A stretch of 64,000 nt of DNA from Sphingopyxis sp. H050. GTDB lineage: Bacteria; Pseudomonadota; Alphaproteobacteria; Sphingomonadales; Sphingomonadaceae. The stretch lies in NCBI RefSeq assembly GCF_001468265.1, contig NZ_LNRZ01000012.1, forward strand, positions 1 through 64,000, in the 5' to 3' direction. The notes beneath the pieces were generated by a model. That model worked only from the letters and a program-made list of their open reading frames with translations, did not search any database and was not told the DNA's origin. Within the stretch, counting starts at the first letter, position 1, and every line of letters begins with the position of its first letter. The translations under genes and the position numbers were made by a program. Shown in pieces: positions 35,293 through 44,464 of this stretch.

Positions 35293-38200
35293 TTATCCCG
35301 CCATCAGCGCCGCATTGCCGCCCGCTGCCGTAATATCCGTCGAGATCGACTTTTCCTCGGCGAAGCGGTGGAGATAGTGCGGGCCGCCGGCTTTCGGGCC
35401 GGTGCCCGACAGGCCGCGGCCGCCGAAGGGCTGCGAGCCGACGATTGCGCCGATCTGGTTGCGGTTGACGTAAACGTTGCCGACCTGCGCGCGCGCCGCG
35501 ATATGCGCCGCGACCCCGTCGATGCGCGTGTGGACGCCGAGTGTCAGGCCGTAGCCCGAGGCGTTGATCGCATCGATCAGCTGGTCGAGCTCGCCACCCT
35601 TCCACGTCGCGACATGCAGCACGGGGCCGAAAATCTCGCGCTTCAAATCGGTGACATGGTCGAGGCGGATGAGCACGGGCGGCACGAAATGGCCGCCCGC
35701 CGGCAGGTTCGTCCGGCCCGCTTCGGCGATCACGCGGCCTGCGGCGCGCGCTTCGGCGACATAGGCGGCGATATTCGCCTGTGCTTCGGCATCGATAATC
35801 GGGCCGACGTCGGTCGATAGCAGCGCGGGGTCGCCGACGTTGAGTTCAGCCATCGCGCCCGCGACCATTTCGATCATCGTGTCGGCGACATCTTCCTGCA
35901 CGCAGAGCAGGCGCAGCGCCGAGCAGCGTTGGCCCGCGGACTGGAAGGCCGAGGCGACGGCGTCGCGCGCGACCTGTTCGGGGAGTGCGGTCGAATCGAC
36001 GATCATCGCGTTGGCGCCGCCGGTTTCGGCGATCAATGTCGCGATCGGGCCGTCGCGCCCGGCGAGGCTGCGGTTGATCATCCGCGCGACCTCGGTCGAG
36101 CCGGTGAAGGCGACGCCGATGATGTCGTCATGGCCGGTGAGCGCCGCGCCAACGGTTTCGCCGCGGCCGGGGAGATAGTGCAGCACGTCGCCGGGGACGC
36201 CCGCTTCGAGCAACAGCTCGACCGCGGCATGGGCGATCAGCGGGGTCTGCTCGGCGGGCTTGGCGAGGACGCTGTTGCCCGCCGCAAGCGCCGCCGAGAC
36301 CTGGCCCAGGAAGATCGCGAGCGGGAAGTTCCACGGGCTGATCGCGACGAAGACGCCCTTGCCCTCGAGGATCAGCTCGTTGCGCTCGCCGGTCGGCCCG
36401 GGAAGCGCGACGGGATAGGTGAAATCCGCGCGCGCCTGCGCGGCGTAATAGCGCAGGAAATCGACCGCCTCGCGCACTTCGGCGACCGCGTCGACGAGCG
36501 TCTTGCCGGCTTCGTCGATCGCAAGGCCGAGAAAGAGCGCGTCGCGTTCCTCGAGCAGGTCGGCGGCGCGTTCGAGGCGTTCGGCGCGGAAACTCCCGCC
36601 GGCGAGGCTCCAGTCGCCGTGCGCCTGCCGCGCCGCAGCGACCGCGGCGTCGACCGTCGCGCGATCAGCCTCGATCACCTGTCCGACGACTGCTCCCGTC
36701 GCGGGGTTGCGCACCGGCTCGGCTGTGCCGCCCTGCGCCACCCCGCCGACGATCGGCGCCGCGACATAGCCCGCGCGGCGCGCCTTGGCGATCGAGGCGG
36801 TGAGCGCCTCGGGCACGCCGGGTTCGCCGAGGTCGTAGCCGCGCGAGTTGCGGCGCAGCGGATCGAAGAGGGTGAGGCCGGTCGGAATCGTCGATGGCTT
36901 GCTCGCGATGCTGCGCGGGTCGACCGCGAGCTGTTCGGGGGTGACGTCGGGGTCCGAGAATTGGTGCACGAAGCTGGAGTTCGCGCCATTTTCGAGCAGT
37001 CGGCGGACCAGATAGGCGAGCAGGTCGCGGTGCGTGCCGACCGGGGCATAGACGCGCACCGGCCGCGGCGGCGGATACAGCGCCATGATCGCGTCGTGCG
37101 CGCCCTCGCCCATGCCGTGCAGCCGCTGCAGCTCGTAATCGGCGCCGGCGAACAGCTCGGTGACGAAGGCGAGCGTCATCGCATTGTGGCTGGCAAAGGC
37201 CGGGAAGATGCAGTCCTGCGCGTCGCGGAGGATCTGCGCGCACTGCATGTAATTGAGATCGGTGTGGTTCTTCGCGGTGAAGACCGGAAAGTCGCCGAGG
37301 CCCATCGTCTGTGCGCGCTTGATCTCGGTGTCCCAATAGGCGCCCTTGACGAGGCGCATCGACAGCTTGACGCCGCGCGCCCGCGCCCTTGCGGCGACCC
37401 AGCGGATCGCCTCCGGCGCGCGCTTCTGATACGCCTGGATCACGATGCCGAGCCCGGTCCAGCCGTCGGCGATCCCGGCGTCGATCAGCGCCGCGAACAC
37501 GTCCATATGCGGTTCAAGCCGGTCGCTCTCCTCGGCATCGATCATCAGCGGGATGTTCACGTCGCGCGCCGCGCGGGCGAGCGTGATGACGCTGGGGATC
37601 AACTCTTCCCGAACGCGGTCGGCCTGCAGATATTCGTAGCGCGGGTGGAGCGCCGAGAGCTTGATCGAGATGCCGTGGTTCGCATGCGGATCGCCCGCCT
37701 TCGCCTTCTTGCCGATCCGCGCGATGGCATTGGCATAGCTGTCGTAATAGCGCCGCGCATCGCGGGCGGTCCGCGCGGCCTCGCCGAGCATGTCGAAGCT
37801 CGCGAGTTCGCTCTTTTGCTTGTCGGCGCGCTTGACCGCAGCGTCGATCGTCTCGCCCATCACGAACTGCTGGCCGAGCAGCTTCATCGCCGCAAGCGCC
37901 GCCTGGCGGATCACCGGCTCGCCCGAGCGGCGGATCATCGATTTCAGCAGCGACAGCGGGTTCGCCTTGCTGCCCATCGCATCGAGCATCAGCGTCGCCG
38001 AACCGAGCGACAGCCCGCGCGCCGACAGCGCGACGATCAGCGGGCTGTCCTCATCCTCGCCGTCCTTCCAGTGGCGTCCGGCGATCTTGTCGCGGATCAG
38101 CGCATTCGCGGTCGCGCTGTCGGGAACCCGGAGCAGCGCCTCGGCAAGACACATCAGCACGACGCCTTCCTCGGTCGAGAGGCGGTAGCGGTTCATCAGC

Positions 38201-38385
38201 TGCGCGACGAGCGTCTCGCGATCGCCCTCGGCCTTCGCCTTGCGGATCAGCGCGAGCCCGCGCGCCGTCGTCGCCGCGACGGTCGCGGGCGAACGGGCGA
38301 GCTCGGCGCGCAGATCGGCGACGATATCGGTTTCGGAACGGCGGGCGAGGGTGCGAAGCGCGGCGCGGTCGTTGGGCTGGGTCAT
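35293..38385 (-). CDS. putA: Bifunctional proline dehydrogenase / glutamate-semialdehyde dehydrogenase
   Basis: The 1030-residue enzyme oxidises proline to glutamate using FAD and NAD at the membrane. The N-terminal half is the PRODH barrel (about 150-430; MRLVKGAYWD and the region around YAPVGTHRDLLAYLVRRLLE). The C-terminal half is an aldehyde dehydrogenase with AETGGANAMIV and the catalytic cysteine in SAGQRCSALRLL (about 790). No ribbon-helix-helix domain precedes it, so it is a non-DNA-binding PutA, consistent with a separate Lrp-type regulator divergent from it. ATG at 38385 is chosen because GGGAG lies 5 bases upstream; an in-frame ATG four codons earlier lacks one. Confidence 0.95.
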   Translation of the reverse strand: MTQPNDRAALRTLARRSETDIVADLRAELARSPATVAATTARGLALIRKAKAEGDRETLVAQLMNRYRLSTEEGVVLMCLAEALLRVPDSATANALIRDKIAGRHWKDGEDEDSPLIVALSARGLSLGSATLMLDAMGSKANPLSLLKSMIRRSGEPVIRQAALAAMKLLGQQFVMGETIDAAVKRADKQKSELASFDMLGEAARTARDARRYYDSYANAIARIGKKAKAGDPHANHGISIKLSALHPRYEYLQADRVREELIPSVITLARAARDVNIPLMIDAEESDRLEPHMDVFAALIDAGIADGWTGLGIVIQAYQKRAPEAIRWVAARARARGVKLSMRLVKGAYWDTEIKRAQTMGLGDFPVFTAKNHTDLNYMQCAQILRDAQDCIFPAFASHNAMTLAFVTELFAGADYELQRLHGMGEGAHDAIMALYPPPRPVRVYAPVGTHRDLLAYLVRRLLENGANSSFVHQFSDPDVTPEQLAVDPRSIASKPSTIPTGLTLFDPLRRNSRGYDLGEPGVPEALTASIAKARRAGYVAAPIVGGVAQGGTAEPVRNPATGAVVGQVIEADRATVDAAVAAARQAHGDWSLAGGSFRAERLERAADLLEERDALFLGLAIDEAGKTLVDAVAEVREAVDFLRYYAAQARADFTYPVALPGPTGERNELILEGKGVFVAISPWNFPLAIFLGQVSAALAAGNSVLAKPAEQTPLIAHAAVELLLEAGVPGDVLHYLPGRGETVGAALTGHDDIIGVAFTGSTEVARMINRSLAGRDGPIATLIAETGGANAMIVDSTALPEQVARDAVASAFQSAGQRCSALRLLCVQEDVADTMIEMVAGAMAELNVGDPALLSTDVGPIIDAEAQANIAAYVAEARAAGRVIAEAGRTNLPAGGHFVPPVLIRLDHVTDLKREIFGPVLHVATWKGGELDQLIDAINASGYGLTLGVHTRIDGVAAHIAARAQVGNVYVNRNQIGAIVGSQPFGGRGLSGTGPKAGGPHYLHRFAEEKSISTDITAAGGNAALMAG

Positions 38386-38404
38386 GGTAGCTCCCATAGC
38401 ATAT

Positions 38405-38437
38405 CGGCGTCAGCCGATCCGACCTGATTTGACGCCG
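38405..38437. promoter_or_regulatory. Inverted repeat in the putA-putR intergenic region
   Basis: CGGCGTCA (38405-38412) and TGACGCCG (38430-38437) are perfect inverted arms with a 17-base spacer, between divergent putA and the Lrp-type regulator. Lrp-type PutR proteins act from this kind of intergenic region, so it is a plausible operator. Confidence 0.5.
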
Positions 38438-38484
38438 AAGACATATGTTTTGACTGAATTCTGGAAAAATATTAGGCCGAGTAT

Positions 38485-38955
38485 ATGAAAAACAGCACTA
38501 GCACAGTCGATCTGGATGACTTCGATCGCAAGATCCTCGCGATCCTCGGCCGCGACGGGCGGATCACCTATACCGACCTCGCGCAACAGGTCGGGCTGTC
38601 AAAGACGCCGTGCCAGCAGCGCGTGAAACGGCTGGTCGAGAAGGGGCTGATCACCGGCTTTCGCGCGATCGTCGATCCAGCCAAGGTCGGCCTCGACCAT
38701 GTCGCCTTTACCGAGGTCAAATTGTCCGACACGCGGGAGGACGCGCTGCGGCAGTTCAACGCCGCGGTGCGGCAGATTCCCGAGGTCGAGGAATGCCATA
38801 TGATCGCAAGCAGCTTCGACTATCTGCTGAAGGTGCGTACCCCGGACATCCGCCGCTACCGCATCGTGCTGGGCGAGAAGATTTCGAGCCTGCCGCATGT
38901 CGCGAGCACATCGACCTTCGTGGCGATGGAGACGATTTTGGAGTCGGCGCGCTAG
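38485..38955 (+). CDS. putR: Lrp/AsnC-family regulator of proline use
   Basis: A 156-residue protein with an N-terminal AsnC helix-turn-helix (DRKILAILGRDGRITYTDLA, then QVGLSKTPCQQRVKRL) and a C-terminal RAM ligand-binding domain (VAFTEVKLSD, EVEECHMIASSFDYLLKV). It is divergent from putA with a 99-base gap. In Agrobacterium and Rhodobacter the regulator in this position activates putA in response to proline; the same job is inferred here. Confidence 0.9.
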   Translation: MKNSTSTVDLDDFDRKILAILGRDGRITYTDLAQQVGLSKTPCQQRVKRLVEKGLITGFRAIVDPAKVGLDHVAFTEVKLSDTREDALRQFNAAVRQIPEVEECHMIASSFDYLLKVRTPDIRRYRIVLGEKISSLPHVASTSTFVAMETILESAR

Positions 38956-38959
38956 AATA

Positions 38960-39168
38960 TTTCACGCGGAGGCGCGAAGGCGCGAAGCCACAAAAAGGAC
39001 TGTCCCTCATCCGCTTATGCTGAGCTTGTCCAAGCACCGCTCTTATTTTTGACGCAGAAAGAAAGAAGAGCCCCCTTCGACTACCTTGCAGGCGCTCAGG
39101 ACAGGCTTCGACAAGCTCAGGGCAACGGAGATGGGAAACTCTTCGCGCCTTTGCGCCTTTGCGTGAAA
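38960..39168. repeat. Compound palindromic element, copy 2
   Basis: A 28-base arm TTTCACGCGGAGGCGCGAAG... (38960-38987) faces CTTCGCGCCTTTGCGCCTTT... (39141-39168) with three mismatches. Inner arms are ATGCTGAGCTTGTCCAAG (about 39017) and CTTCGACAAGCTCAGGGCAA (about 39106). It is related to copy 1 and also lies between convergent genes (putR and an acyl-CoA dehydrogenase). Confidence 0.82.
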
Positions 39169-39196
39169 CAAACCGGCGTGACTTTGCGCCAATGCG

Positions 39197-40141
39197 CTAC
39201 CTGAACTGCTCGCGCAAGAAATCGACCGACCGACCGGCATCCTCTAGCCGCGCGGCGCCGAGCAGGCGGTTCCAATAGGTCTCCGACCCGTCAGCCATCC
39301 GCCATTCGTGAAGACGGCGCGTGTAGAGCTGGAGGTCATATTCCTCGCTGATCCCGATCGCGCCGTGGACCGCGTGCGCGGTTGCGGCGAGGCGCGCGGC
39401 GGCGGCGCTGGTGACCGACTTGGCGGTTGCGACGGCGACAAGGCTGGGCGGCAGGCCGCCCGCGCAGCCGAGCTGCGCCGCGATGCGGCATGCGACCATA
39501 TCCTCGGCCATCACCGCCATCTGCTGCTGGAGCGCCTGCTGCTTGCCGACCGGCTTGCCGAACTGGACGCGTTCATTGGCGTAGGCGGTGGTCATCGTGG
39601 TGAGGCGATCGGCTGCGCCCGCGATGAGCGCGGCGCGGAGGATCGCGGCGATAGCGCGCAGGCCACCTGCAGGCGCCCCGGCTACGGGTTCGCCGAGGGC
39701 GGGGTTCAGGCGCAGCGCGGTGCTGCCGAACACCCCGGTCGGCGCGCCATCGGCGACAACCAGATAGAGCCGGCCGTCCTTTTCGATCAGCACATGGTCC
39801 GCGACGCGACCGAAGGGCACGACGACCTCTCCGCCGGCGCTCGCCGTTGCCAGCGCGATCGGGCCATCGGGCGCGTCGGCCAGCAACGCGCGCGCGATCA
39901 TCGTTTCGCCGACGGGGAGCGGCGCAGCGTGGCGGCCGAGCGCCTGCCACAGCGCGCCGACTTCGGCGAGCGGCAGGCCTGCGCCGCCGCGCTCCTCGGA
40001 CACGAGCGCGTCGAGGAAGCCCGATTCGGCGACGCCGTTCCACAACGTGTCGCCGGGTTCGCCCGCCTCGATCGCGCGCACCGTCACGGGCGGCGACAGC
40101 GCCTCGAGCATCCGTTCGAAAGGGTCCAGAAATTCGCTCAT
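39197..40141 (-). CDS. Short acyl-CoA dehydrogenase subunit
   Basis: A 314-residue acyl-CoA dehydrogenase-fold protein, about 70 residues shorter than the canonical length. C-terminal motifs VQFGKPVGKQQALQQQMAVM and HAVHGAIGISEEYDLQLY match the family, while the N-terminal domain is reduced. The ATG at 40141 overlaps the stop of the upstream full-length dehydrogenase (TGATG). Paired short and long dehydrogenases of this kind form heteromers in steroid and acyl side-chain oxidation (FadE28-FadE29, ChsE1-ChsE2). This is probably the partner subunit; the substrate is unknown. Confidence 0.85.
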   Translation of the reverse strand: MSEFLDPFERMLEALSPPVTVRAIEAGEPGDTLWNGVAESGFLDALVSEERGGAGLPLAEVGALWQALGRHAAPLPVGETMIARALLADAPDGPIALATASAGGEVVVPFGRVADHVLIEKDGRLYLVVADGAPTGVFGSTALRLNPALGEPVAGAPAGGLRAIAAILRAALIAGAADRLTTMTTAYANERVQFGKPVGKQQALQQQMAVMAEDMVACRIAAQLGCAGGLPPSLVAVATAKSVTSAAAARLAATAHAVHGAIGISEEYDLQLYTRRLHEWRMADGSETYWNRLLGAARLEDAGRSVDFLREQFR

Positions 40142-41298
40142 CACCGTAACCCCATGCCACGTGCGATGATGCCGCGCAGGATTTCGCGCGTTCCGCCGCG
40201 CAGCGAGAAGCTCGGCGCCACATGAGTGACGTAGAGCAGGGTGCGATAAAGCTCGGCATCGACCGGTTCGTCGGGATAGGCCGCAAGGTCGTCGCCGATC
40301 GTGAGCGGTAGCTGCTGCTCGAAGGCGGTGCCGAGGTCCTTGACCAGCGACGCCTCGGTCACCGGGCTCTCGCCCGCCGCGAGCCGCGCGGTGCAGGCGA
40401 TCGACATCGCGCGCAGCACGCCGAGGCGCGCGGTGAAGTCGCCGACCAGCGCGAGCGTCGCCGGATCGTCGCGGCCGGCCGCCTGCAGATGCCGGATCCA
40501 GGCGTCGAGCAGCACGACGCTCGAATAGATGCGCTCGGGCCCGCTGCGCTCGAAGGCGAGTTCGGCGGTGACCTGTTTCCAGCCCTCGCCCTCCGCGCCG
40601 ATCAAGGCATCGGGGGGAAGATCGACATTGTCGAAGAAGACTTCGGCGAAATGCGCATCGCCCGACAGGTCGCGGATCGGCCGGATGGTGACGCCCGGAG
40701 CCTTGAGGTCGATGATCAACTGCGACAGGCCGGCGTGACGGTCCTCGGCGCTGCCCGAGGTGCGAAGCAGCGCGATCATATAGTCGCAGTGGGGGGCGCC
40801 GCTGGTCCAGATCTTCTGCCCGTTGACGCGCCAGCCGGTTGCCGTCCGCTCCGCACGGGTGCGGACGCTGGCGAGGTCGGAACCCGATCCCGGCTCGCTC
40901 ATCCCGATGCAGAAGAAGATTTCGCCCTTTGCGATGCGCGGCAGATAGGCTTCGCGCTGCGCGTCGTTGCCGAAATTGAGGATCAGCGGCGCGCTCTGCC
41001 GGTCGGCGATCCAGTGCGCCGCGACCGGCGCGCCGACCGCCAGCAATTCCTCGACGACGACGAAGCGCGCGAACGGCCCGCGCTCGTGCCCGCCATAGCG
41101 TTTGGGGAGGGTCAGGCCGAGGAACCCGGCTTCGCCCAGGCGCCAGCTAAACGCCGGGTCATAGCCCTGCCACGAGCGGGCGCGGCGATCGGCGGCCGCC
41201 GCGGCGGCGGCTTCGTCCGCAATGGCGCGGATCGCGGGCCGGATCGCCTCGTCGGCGTCCGGCAGGCTGGCGAGGCTGAGCGTATCGAACACCGGCAT
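40141..41298 (-). CDS. Acyl-CoA dehydrogenase
   Basis: A 385-residue flavoenzyme oxidising an acyl-CoA to the enoyl-CoA. Family signatures are CIGMSEPGSGSDLASVRTRA (about 130-150), GWRVNGQKIWTSGA, and the C-terminal FSLRGGTREILRGIIARGMG. It is the first gene of a two-gene unit with the short subunit. No CoA ligase or hydratase lies nearby, so the pathway cannot be named. Start at 41298. Confidence 0.9.
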   Translation of the reverse strand: MPVFDTLSLASLPDADEAIRPAIRAIADEAAAAAAADRRARSWQGYDPAFSWRLGEAGFLGLTLPKRYGGHERGPFARFVVVEELLAVGAPVAAHWIADRQSAPLILNFGNDAQREAYLPRIAKGEIFFCIGMSEPGSGSDLASVRTRAERTATGWRVNGQKIWTSGAPHCDYMIALLRTSGSAEDRHAGLSQLIIDLKAPGVTIRPIRDLSGDAHFAEVFFDNVDLPPDALIGAEGEGWKQVTAELAFERSGPERIYSSVVLLDAWIRHLQAAGRDDPATLALVGDFTARLGVLRAMSIACTARLAAGESPVTEASLVKDLGTAFEQQLPLTIGDDLAAYPDEPVDAELYRTLLYVTHVAPSFSLRGGTREILRGIIARGMGLR

Positions 41299-41424
41299 CC
41301 TTCCCCATCATCTTGTACCAAAGCCGCTATTGCGCCTTGGCGGGCGCGACAAGCTGCTTTTTGTGAGAGCCGCGGCGGGAAGGATTGACCGGGGCCGCGC
41401 GAGACGGCAAAGGCGGCGAAGCCG

Positions 41425-41498
41425 TGCGGGTGTAGCTCAATGGTAGAGCAGAAGCTTCCCAAGCTTACGACGAGGGTTCGATTCCCTTCACCCGCTCC
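41425..41498 (+). tRNA. tRNA-Gly (anticodon TCC)
   Basis: A full cloverleaf: acceptor GCGGGTG/CACCCGC, D arm GCTCAATGGTAGAGC, anticodon loop TTCCCAA giving TCC, T arm GAGGGTTCGATTCCCTT, and an encoded CCA (41496-41498). No element flanks this gene. Confidence 0.97.
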
Positions 41499-41543
41499 AG
41501 CTTTCGCACCGCGGAATTACGGTGCTGCCTGTCCGGGCCGAAC

Positions 41544-42329
41544 CTACCCCTCGACCGCCGCCTCGACCTTCACCGACTGGTCGATCAACCGGATCTCGCG
41601 ATAGGCGGTGAGGAAGGCGATGTCGGCGGCGTCGCGGCCGACGCAGATGCGCGCCGCCTCGGTCGGCTTGCTCATCCCCGTCGCGTCCACCATGTGCCAG
41701 TCGCCGTCCAGATAAACTTCGGCGATGGCATGAAAATCCTGCGGCTTCACGCCGAGCGCATAGACGCTCGCCATGCGCGCGGGGATATGCGCGGCGCGCG
41801 CCAGCGCGATCATCACATGCGCATAGTCGCGGCAGACGCCGCGCCGCTCGACGAAGCTTTCGAGCGCGCCGGTGTCGACGGTGCTGGCGCCCGCGACATA
41901 GGTGAAGCGGCTCTCGATCCAGTCGCGCATCCGCGCGATTTTCTCGCCGCCTTCGAGCTCGCCGAAGCGGCGCTCGACGAAGGCGTGGAACTTGTTCGAC
42001 GGGCAATAGCGCGATTCGTTGAGATAGGGGACCGCCGCGGCGGGCAAGCGGTGGAGCGGCACGCCGGCCAGCGTGGCGATGTCGACCGCCGGCCGATCGA
42101 TCGCGACGCGCGCGCGATAGTCGACGCGCAGCGTCCCCGACCCTTGCAGCCAGATCGGTTCGCACGTCCCGTCGGCGGCCGGAACGCGCGCCACATATCC
42201 GGGATCGCCAAGATCGAGCGACGTCTGTTCGACATGCTGCCCATGCGCGTTCGCCGCCTCGATTTGCAACATCAGGTCGACGGGTTCGGGCAGCCGATAA
42301 TTTAGGGCAGCGGAAATTTCGAGTTTCAT
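41544..42329 (-). CDS. Transglutaminase-like cysteine protease-fold protein
   Basis: A 261-residue protein with an N-terminal beta domain and a transglutaminase-like core whose triad is visible: Cys in RRGVCRDYAHV (about 167), His in FHAIAEVYL (about 200) and Asp in MVDATG (about 216). Such bacterial proteins are mostly of unknown substrate and are often called protein-glutamine transferase-like. It is divergent from the MFS gene (60 bases). Confidence 0.85.
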   Translation of the reverse strand: MKLEISAALNYRLPEPVDLMLQIEAANAHGQHVEQTSLDLGDPGYVARVPAADGTCEPIWLQGSGTLRVDYRARVAIDRPAVDIATLAGVPLHRLPAAAVPYLNESRYCPSNKFHAFVERRFGELEGGEKIARMRDWIESRFTYVAGASTVDTGALESFVERRGVCRDYAHVMIALARAAHIPARMASVYALGVKPQDFHAIAEVYLDGDWHMVDATGMSKPTEAARICVGRDAADIAFLTAYREIRLIDQSVKVEAAVEG

Positions 42330-42389
42330 CTATCGCCAACGCACAGAAGGGGGATCGGTGCCGCTAATGACAGTCGGGGGAAATAACAA

Positions 42390-43628
42390 GTGACGCCCGC
42401 GCGCACGATACCGTTCATCGTCGTCACCATCTTCATCGACGCGATCGGTTTCGGCATCATCATGCCGGTGCTGCCGCAACTCGTCATGGAGGTGGGCCGG
42501 ATCGACCTGCCGCAGGCAATCGAGATCGGCGCCTGGATCGGGCTGGTCATGGCGGTCGCGACCTTCCTCGCCTCGCCGGTGCTCGGCAATCTGTCGGACC
42601 GTTTTGGGCGGCGCCGCGTATTGCTTCTCTCGCTGGGCGGGCTGACCGCCGACTATGTCCTGCTGACGGTTGTGAACACCTTGCCCTGGCTGTTCGTCGC
42701 CCGCGCGATCTCGGGGATTTTCGGCGGGAGCTATGCGGCGGCGCAGGCCGCCATCGCGGACGTGACAAAGCCCGAGGATCGCGCGCGCAATTTCGGTTTC
42801 GTCGGCGCGGCGTTCGGGGTCGGCTTCGTCGTCGGCCCGGCGATCGGCGGCTTCCTGGGCGAGGTCAGTCCTCGCGCGCCCTTTGTCGCGGCCGCGATTC
42901 TTGCTGCGGCGAACATGCTCTATGGCCTGATCGTCTTTCCCGAGACGCTGCCCGCCGCGCGCCGCCGCCCGTTCGACTGGCGCCGCGCGAACCCGCTTGG
43001 TGCGCTGAAGACAATGCGCAGCCTGCCCGGTATGGGCGGCGTCGCGGGGGTGCTGGTGCTGTGGCAGATCGCGAGCCTCGTCTATCCGATGACGTGGAGC
43101 TTTTATTGCATCGCGCAGCTTGGCTGGACCCCGGGGATGATCGGGGCAAGCCTCGCCGCGGTCGGCGTGGCGATCGCCGTCGGGCAGGCATTCGTCGTCG
43201 GCCCCGCGGTCGCGCGCTTTGGCGAGCGCGATGCGGCGACGCTCGGCATCCTGATCGCGGTTATGGTCTATGTCGGTTATGCCTTCACGACCTCAACGCT
43301 CGGCGCCTTCCTCCTGCTGATCCCGGTTGCGTTGCAGGCGCCGGTGCAGCCGTCGCTGATGGCGATGATGTCGCGCCGCGCGACGCCCGAGACGCAGGGC
43401 GAGGTGCAGGGGATTTCGGCGATGGCGATGGGGCTTGGCCAGCTGGCGGCGCCGGTCCTGCTCACCGGAACGATGGCTCATTTTACCGCGAAGACTGCGC
43501 CGGTGCATTTTCCCGGCGCGGCGTTCATCGTCGCCGCGATCTTTGGCCTACTCGCGGTCGCAATGCTGCGGCGGTTGCCGCCCGCCGAGCAGTCGGCCGG
43601 TCAGATCCCGCCGTCGGTCACCGCATAG
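42390..43628 (+). CDS. MFS drug-efflux-type transporter (TetA-like)
   Basis: A 412-residue, twelve-helix major facilitator. The N-terminal half resembles TetA-type antiporters: FIDAIGFGIIMPVLPQLV in helix 1, NLSDRFGRRRVLL in the loop 2-3 motif, and GFVVGPAIGGFLGEVSP (motif C of drug/proton antiporters) in helix 5. GTG start at 42390. Substrate is unknown; resistance cannot be concluded. It overlaps the convergent cinA-like gene by 28 bases. Confidence 0.88.
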   Translation: MTPARTIPFIVVTIFIDAIGFGIIMPVLPQLVMEVGRIDLPQAIEIGAWIGLVMAVATFLASPVLGNLSDRFGRRRVLLLSLGGLTADYVLLTVVNTLPWLFVARAISGIFGGSYAAAQAAIADVTKPEDRARNFGFVGAAFGVGFVVGPAIGGFLGEVSPRAPFVAAAILAAANMLYGLIVFPETLPAARRRPFDWRRANPLGALKTMRSLPGMGGVAGVLVLWQIASLVYPMTWSFYCIAQLGWTPGMIGASLAAVGVAIAVGQAFVVGPAVARFGERDAATLGILIAVMVYVGYAFTTSTLGAFLLLIPVALQAPVQPSLMAMMSRRATPETQGEVQGISAMAMGLGQLAAPVLLTGTMAHFTAKTAPVHFPGAAFIVAAIFGLLAVAMLRRLPPAEQSAGQIPPSVTA

Positions 43629-44362
43629 CCCGCGGCCTCAAGGCCCGCCGTCAGCATCCGGGCGCACGCCGCGACCGCTTCGCCATCGGTCGAGCGGACG
43701 ACGAAGTTCGCGCCGACTTTGCCGTCGCGGAAGAAAGGATAGCTGCCGATCGCGACGCCGGGATGATCCTTCTCGCCCTGGCGGAGCAGGTCGGCGACCT
43801 CGCTTTCGGGCGCCCAGGCGCCGATCGTCTGCGCGACGAGCGGCGCGCCACCCTCAAGCTGGCCGGTCAGCGCGTCGAGCATGCCTGCGGTGATGTGCGG
43901 CACACCGGCCATGATGAAGAGATTGCCGAGGCGGATGCCCGGCGCGCCCGACATGCGGTTCGGGATCAGGTCGGCGCCGTCGGGCACGCGCGCCATGCGC
44001 AGCCGCGCCTCGGTCAACTCGATGCCGCGCCCGCTGTAATAGCGTTCGAGAATCGCGCGCGCCTCCGGGTGAATGACGACCCCGACGCCCAGCGCCTTCG
44101 CGACCGCATCGACGGTGATGTCGTCGTGCGTCGGGCCGATGCCGCCGGTGGTGAAAACATAATCGTAGCGCGCGCGGATCGCGTTCAGTGCATCGACGAT
44201 CTCCTCCTCGACGTCAGGGACGATGCGCACTTCGCGGAGGCGTATCCCCTGCACGTCGAGCCAGGTCGCGATCTGCGACACGTTTTTGTCCTGTGTTCGG
44301 CCGGAGAGAATCTCGTCGCCGATCACCAGCACGGCGGCGGTCCAGATGCGTTCGTCGCTCAT
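43601..44362 (-). CDS. CinA-like molybdopterin-binding-domain protein
   Basis: A 253-residue protein with only the MoaB/MogA-like domain of CinA: AAVLVIGDEILSGRTQDKN at the start and FTTGGIGPTHDDITVDAVAKALG (about 88-110), followed by the small C-terminal region typical of CinA N-domains. The nicotinamide deamidase half of full CinA is absent. Members are annotated as competence/damage-inducible protein A or as FAD-synthetase-like; the reaction is uncertain. Confidence 0.85.
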   Translation of the reverse strand: MSDERIWTAAVLVIGDEILSGRTQDKNVSQIATWLDVQGIRLREVRIVPDVEEEIVDALNAIRARYDYVFTTGGIGPTHDDITVDAVAKALGVGVVIHPEARAILERYYSGRGIELTEARLRMARVPDGADLIPNRMSGAPGIRLGNLFIMAGVPHITAGMLDALTGQLEGGAPLVAQTIGAWAPESEVADLLRQGEKDHPGVAIGSYPFFRDGKVGANFVVRSTDGEAVAACARMLTAGLEAAGYAVTDGGI

Positions 44363-44464
44363 CGCTTTGCCTTAGCCCGCTGGCATGACAAAACAAGCCC
44401 GGTGGCGCATGCACCATGTTCCTGATATGTTCGCATTCGACTCGAAATCGAAGGGAGAGACGCG

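Noticed and set aside
35929..38427. An 832-codon plus-strand open frame
   Set aside because: It is antisense to putA, whose domain motifs are unambiguous.
41425..41498. Second tRNA-Gly as a possible island insertion site
   Set aside because: Genes on both sides look like ordinary chromosomal genes and no recombination or transfer genes are near.
42390..43628. Calling the TetA-like MFS gene a tetracycline-resistance determinant
   Set aside because: The similarity is at subfamily level, with no TetR-type regulator next to it; many relatives export unrelated compounds.
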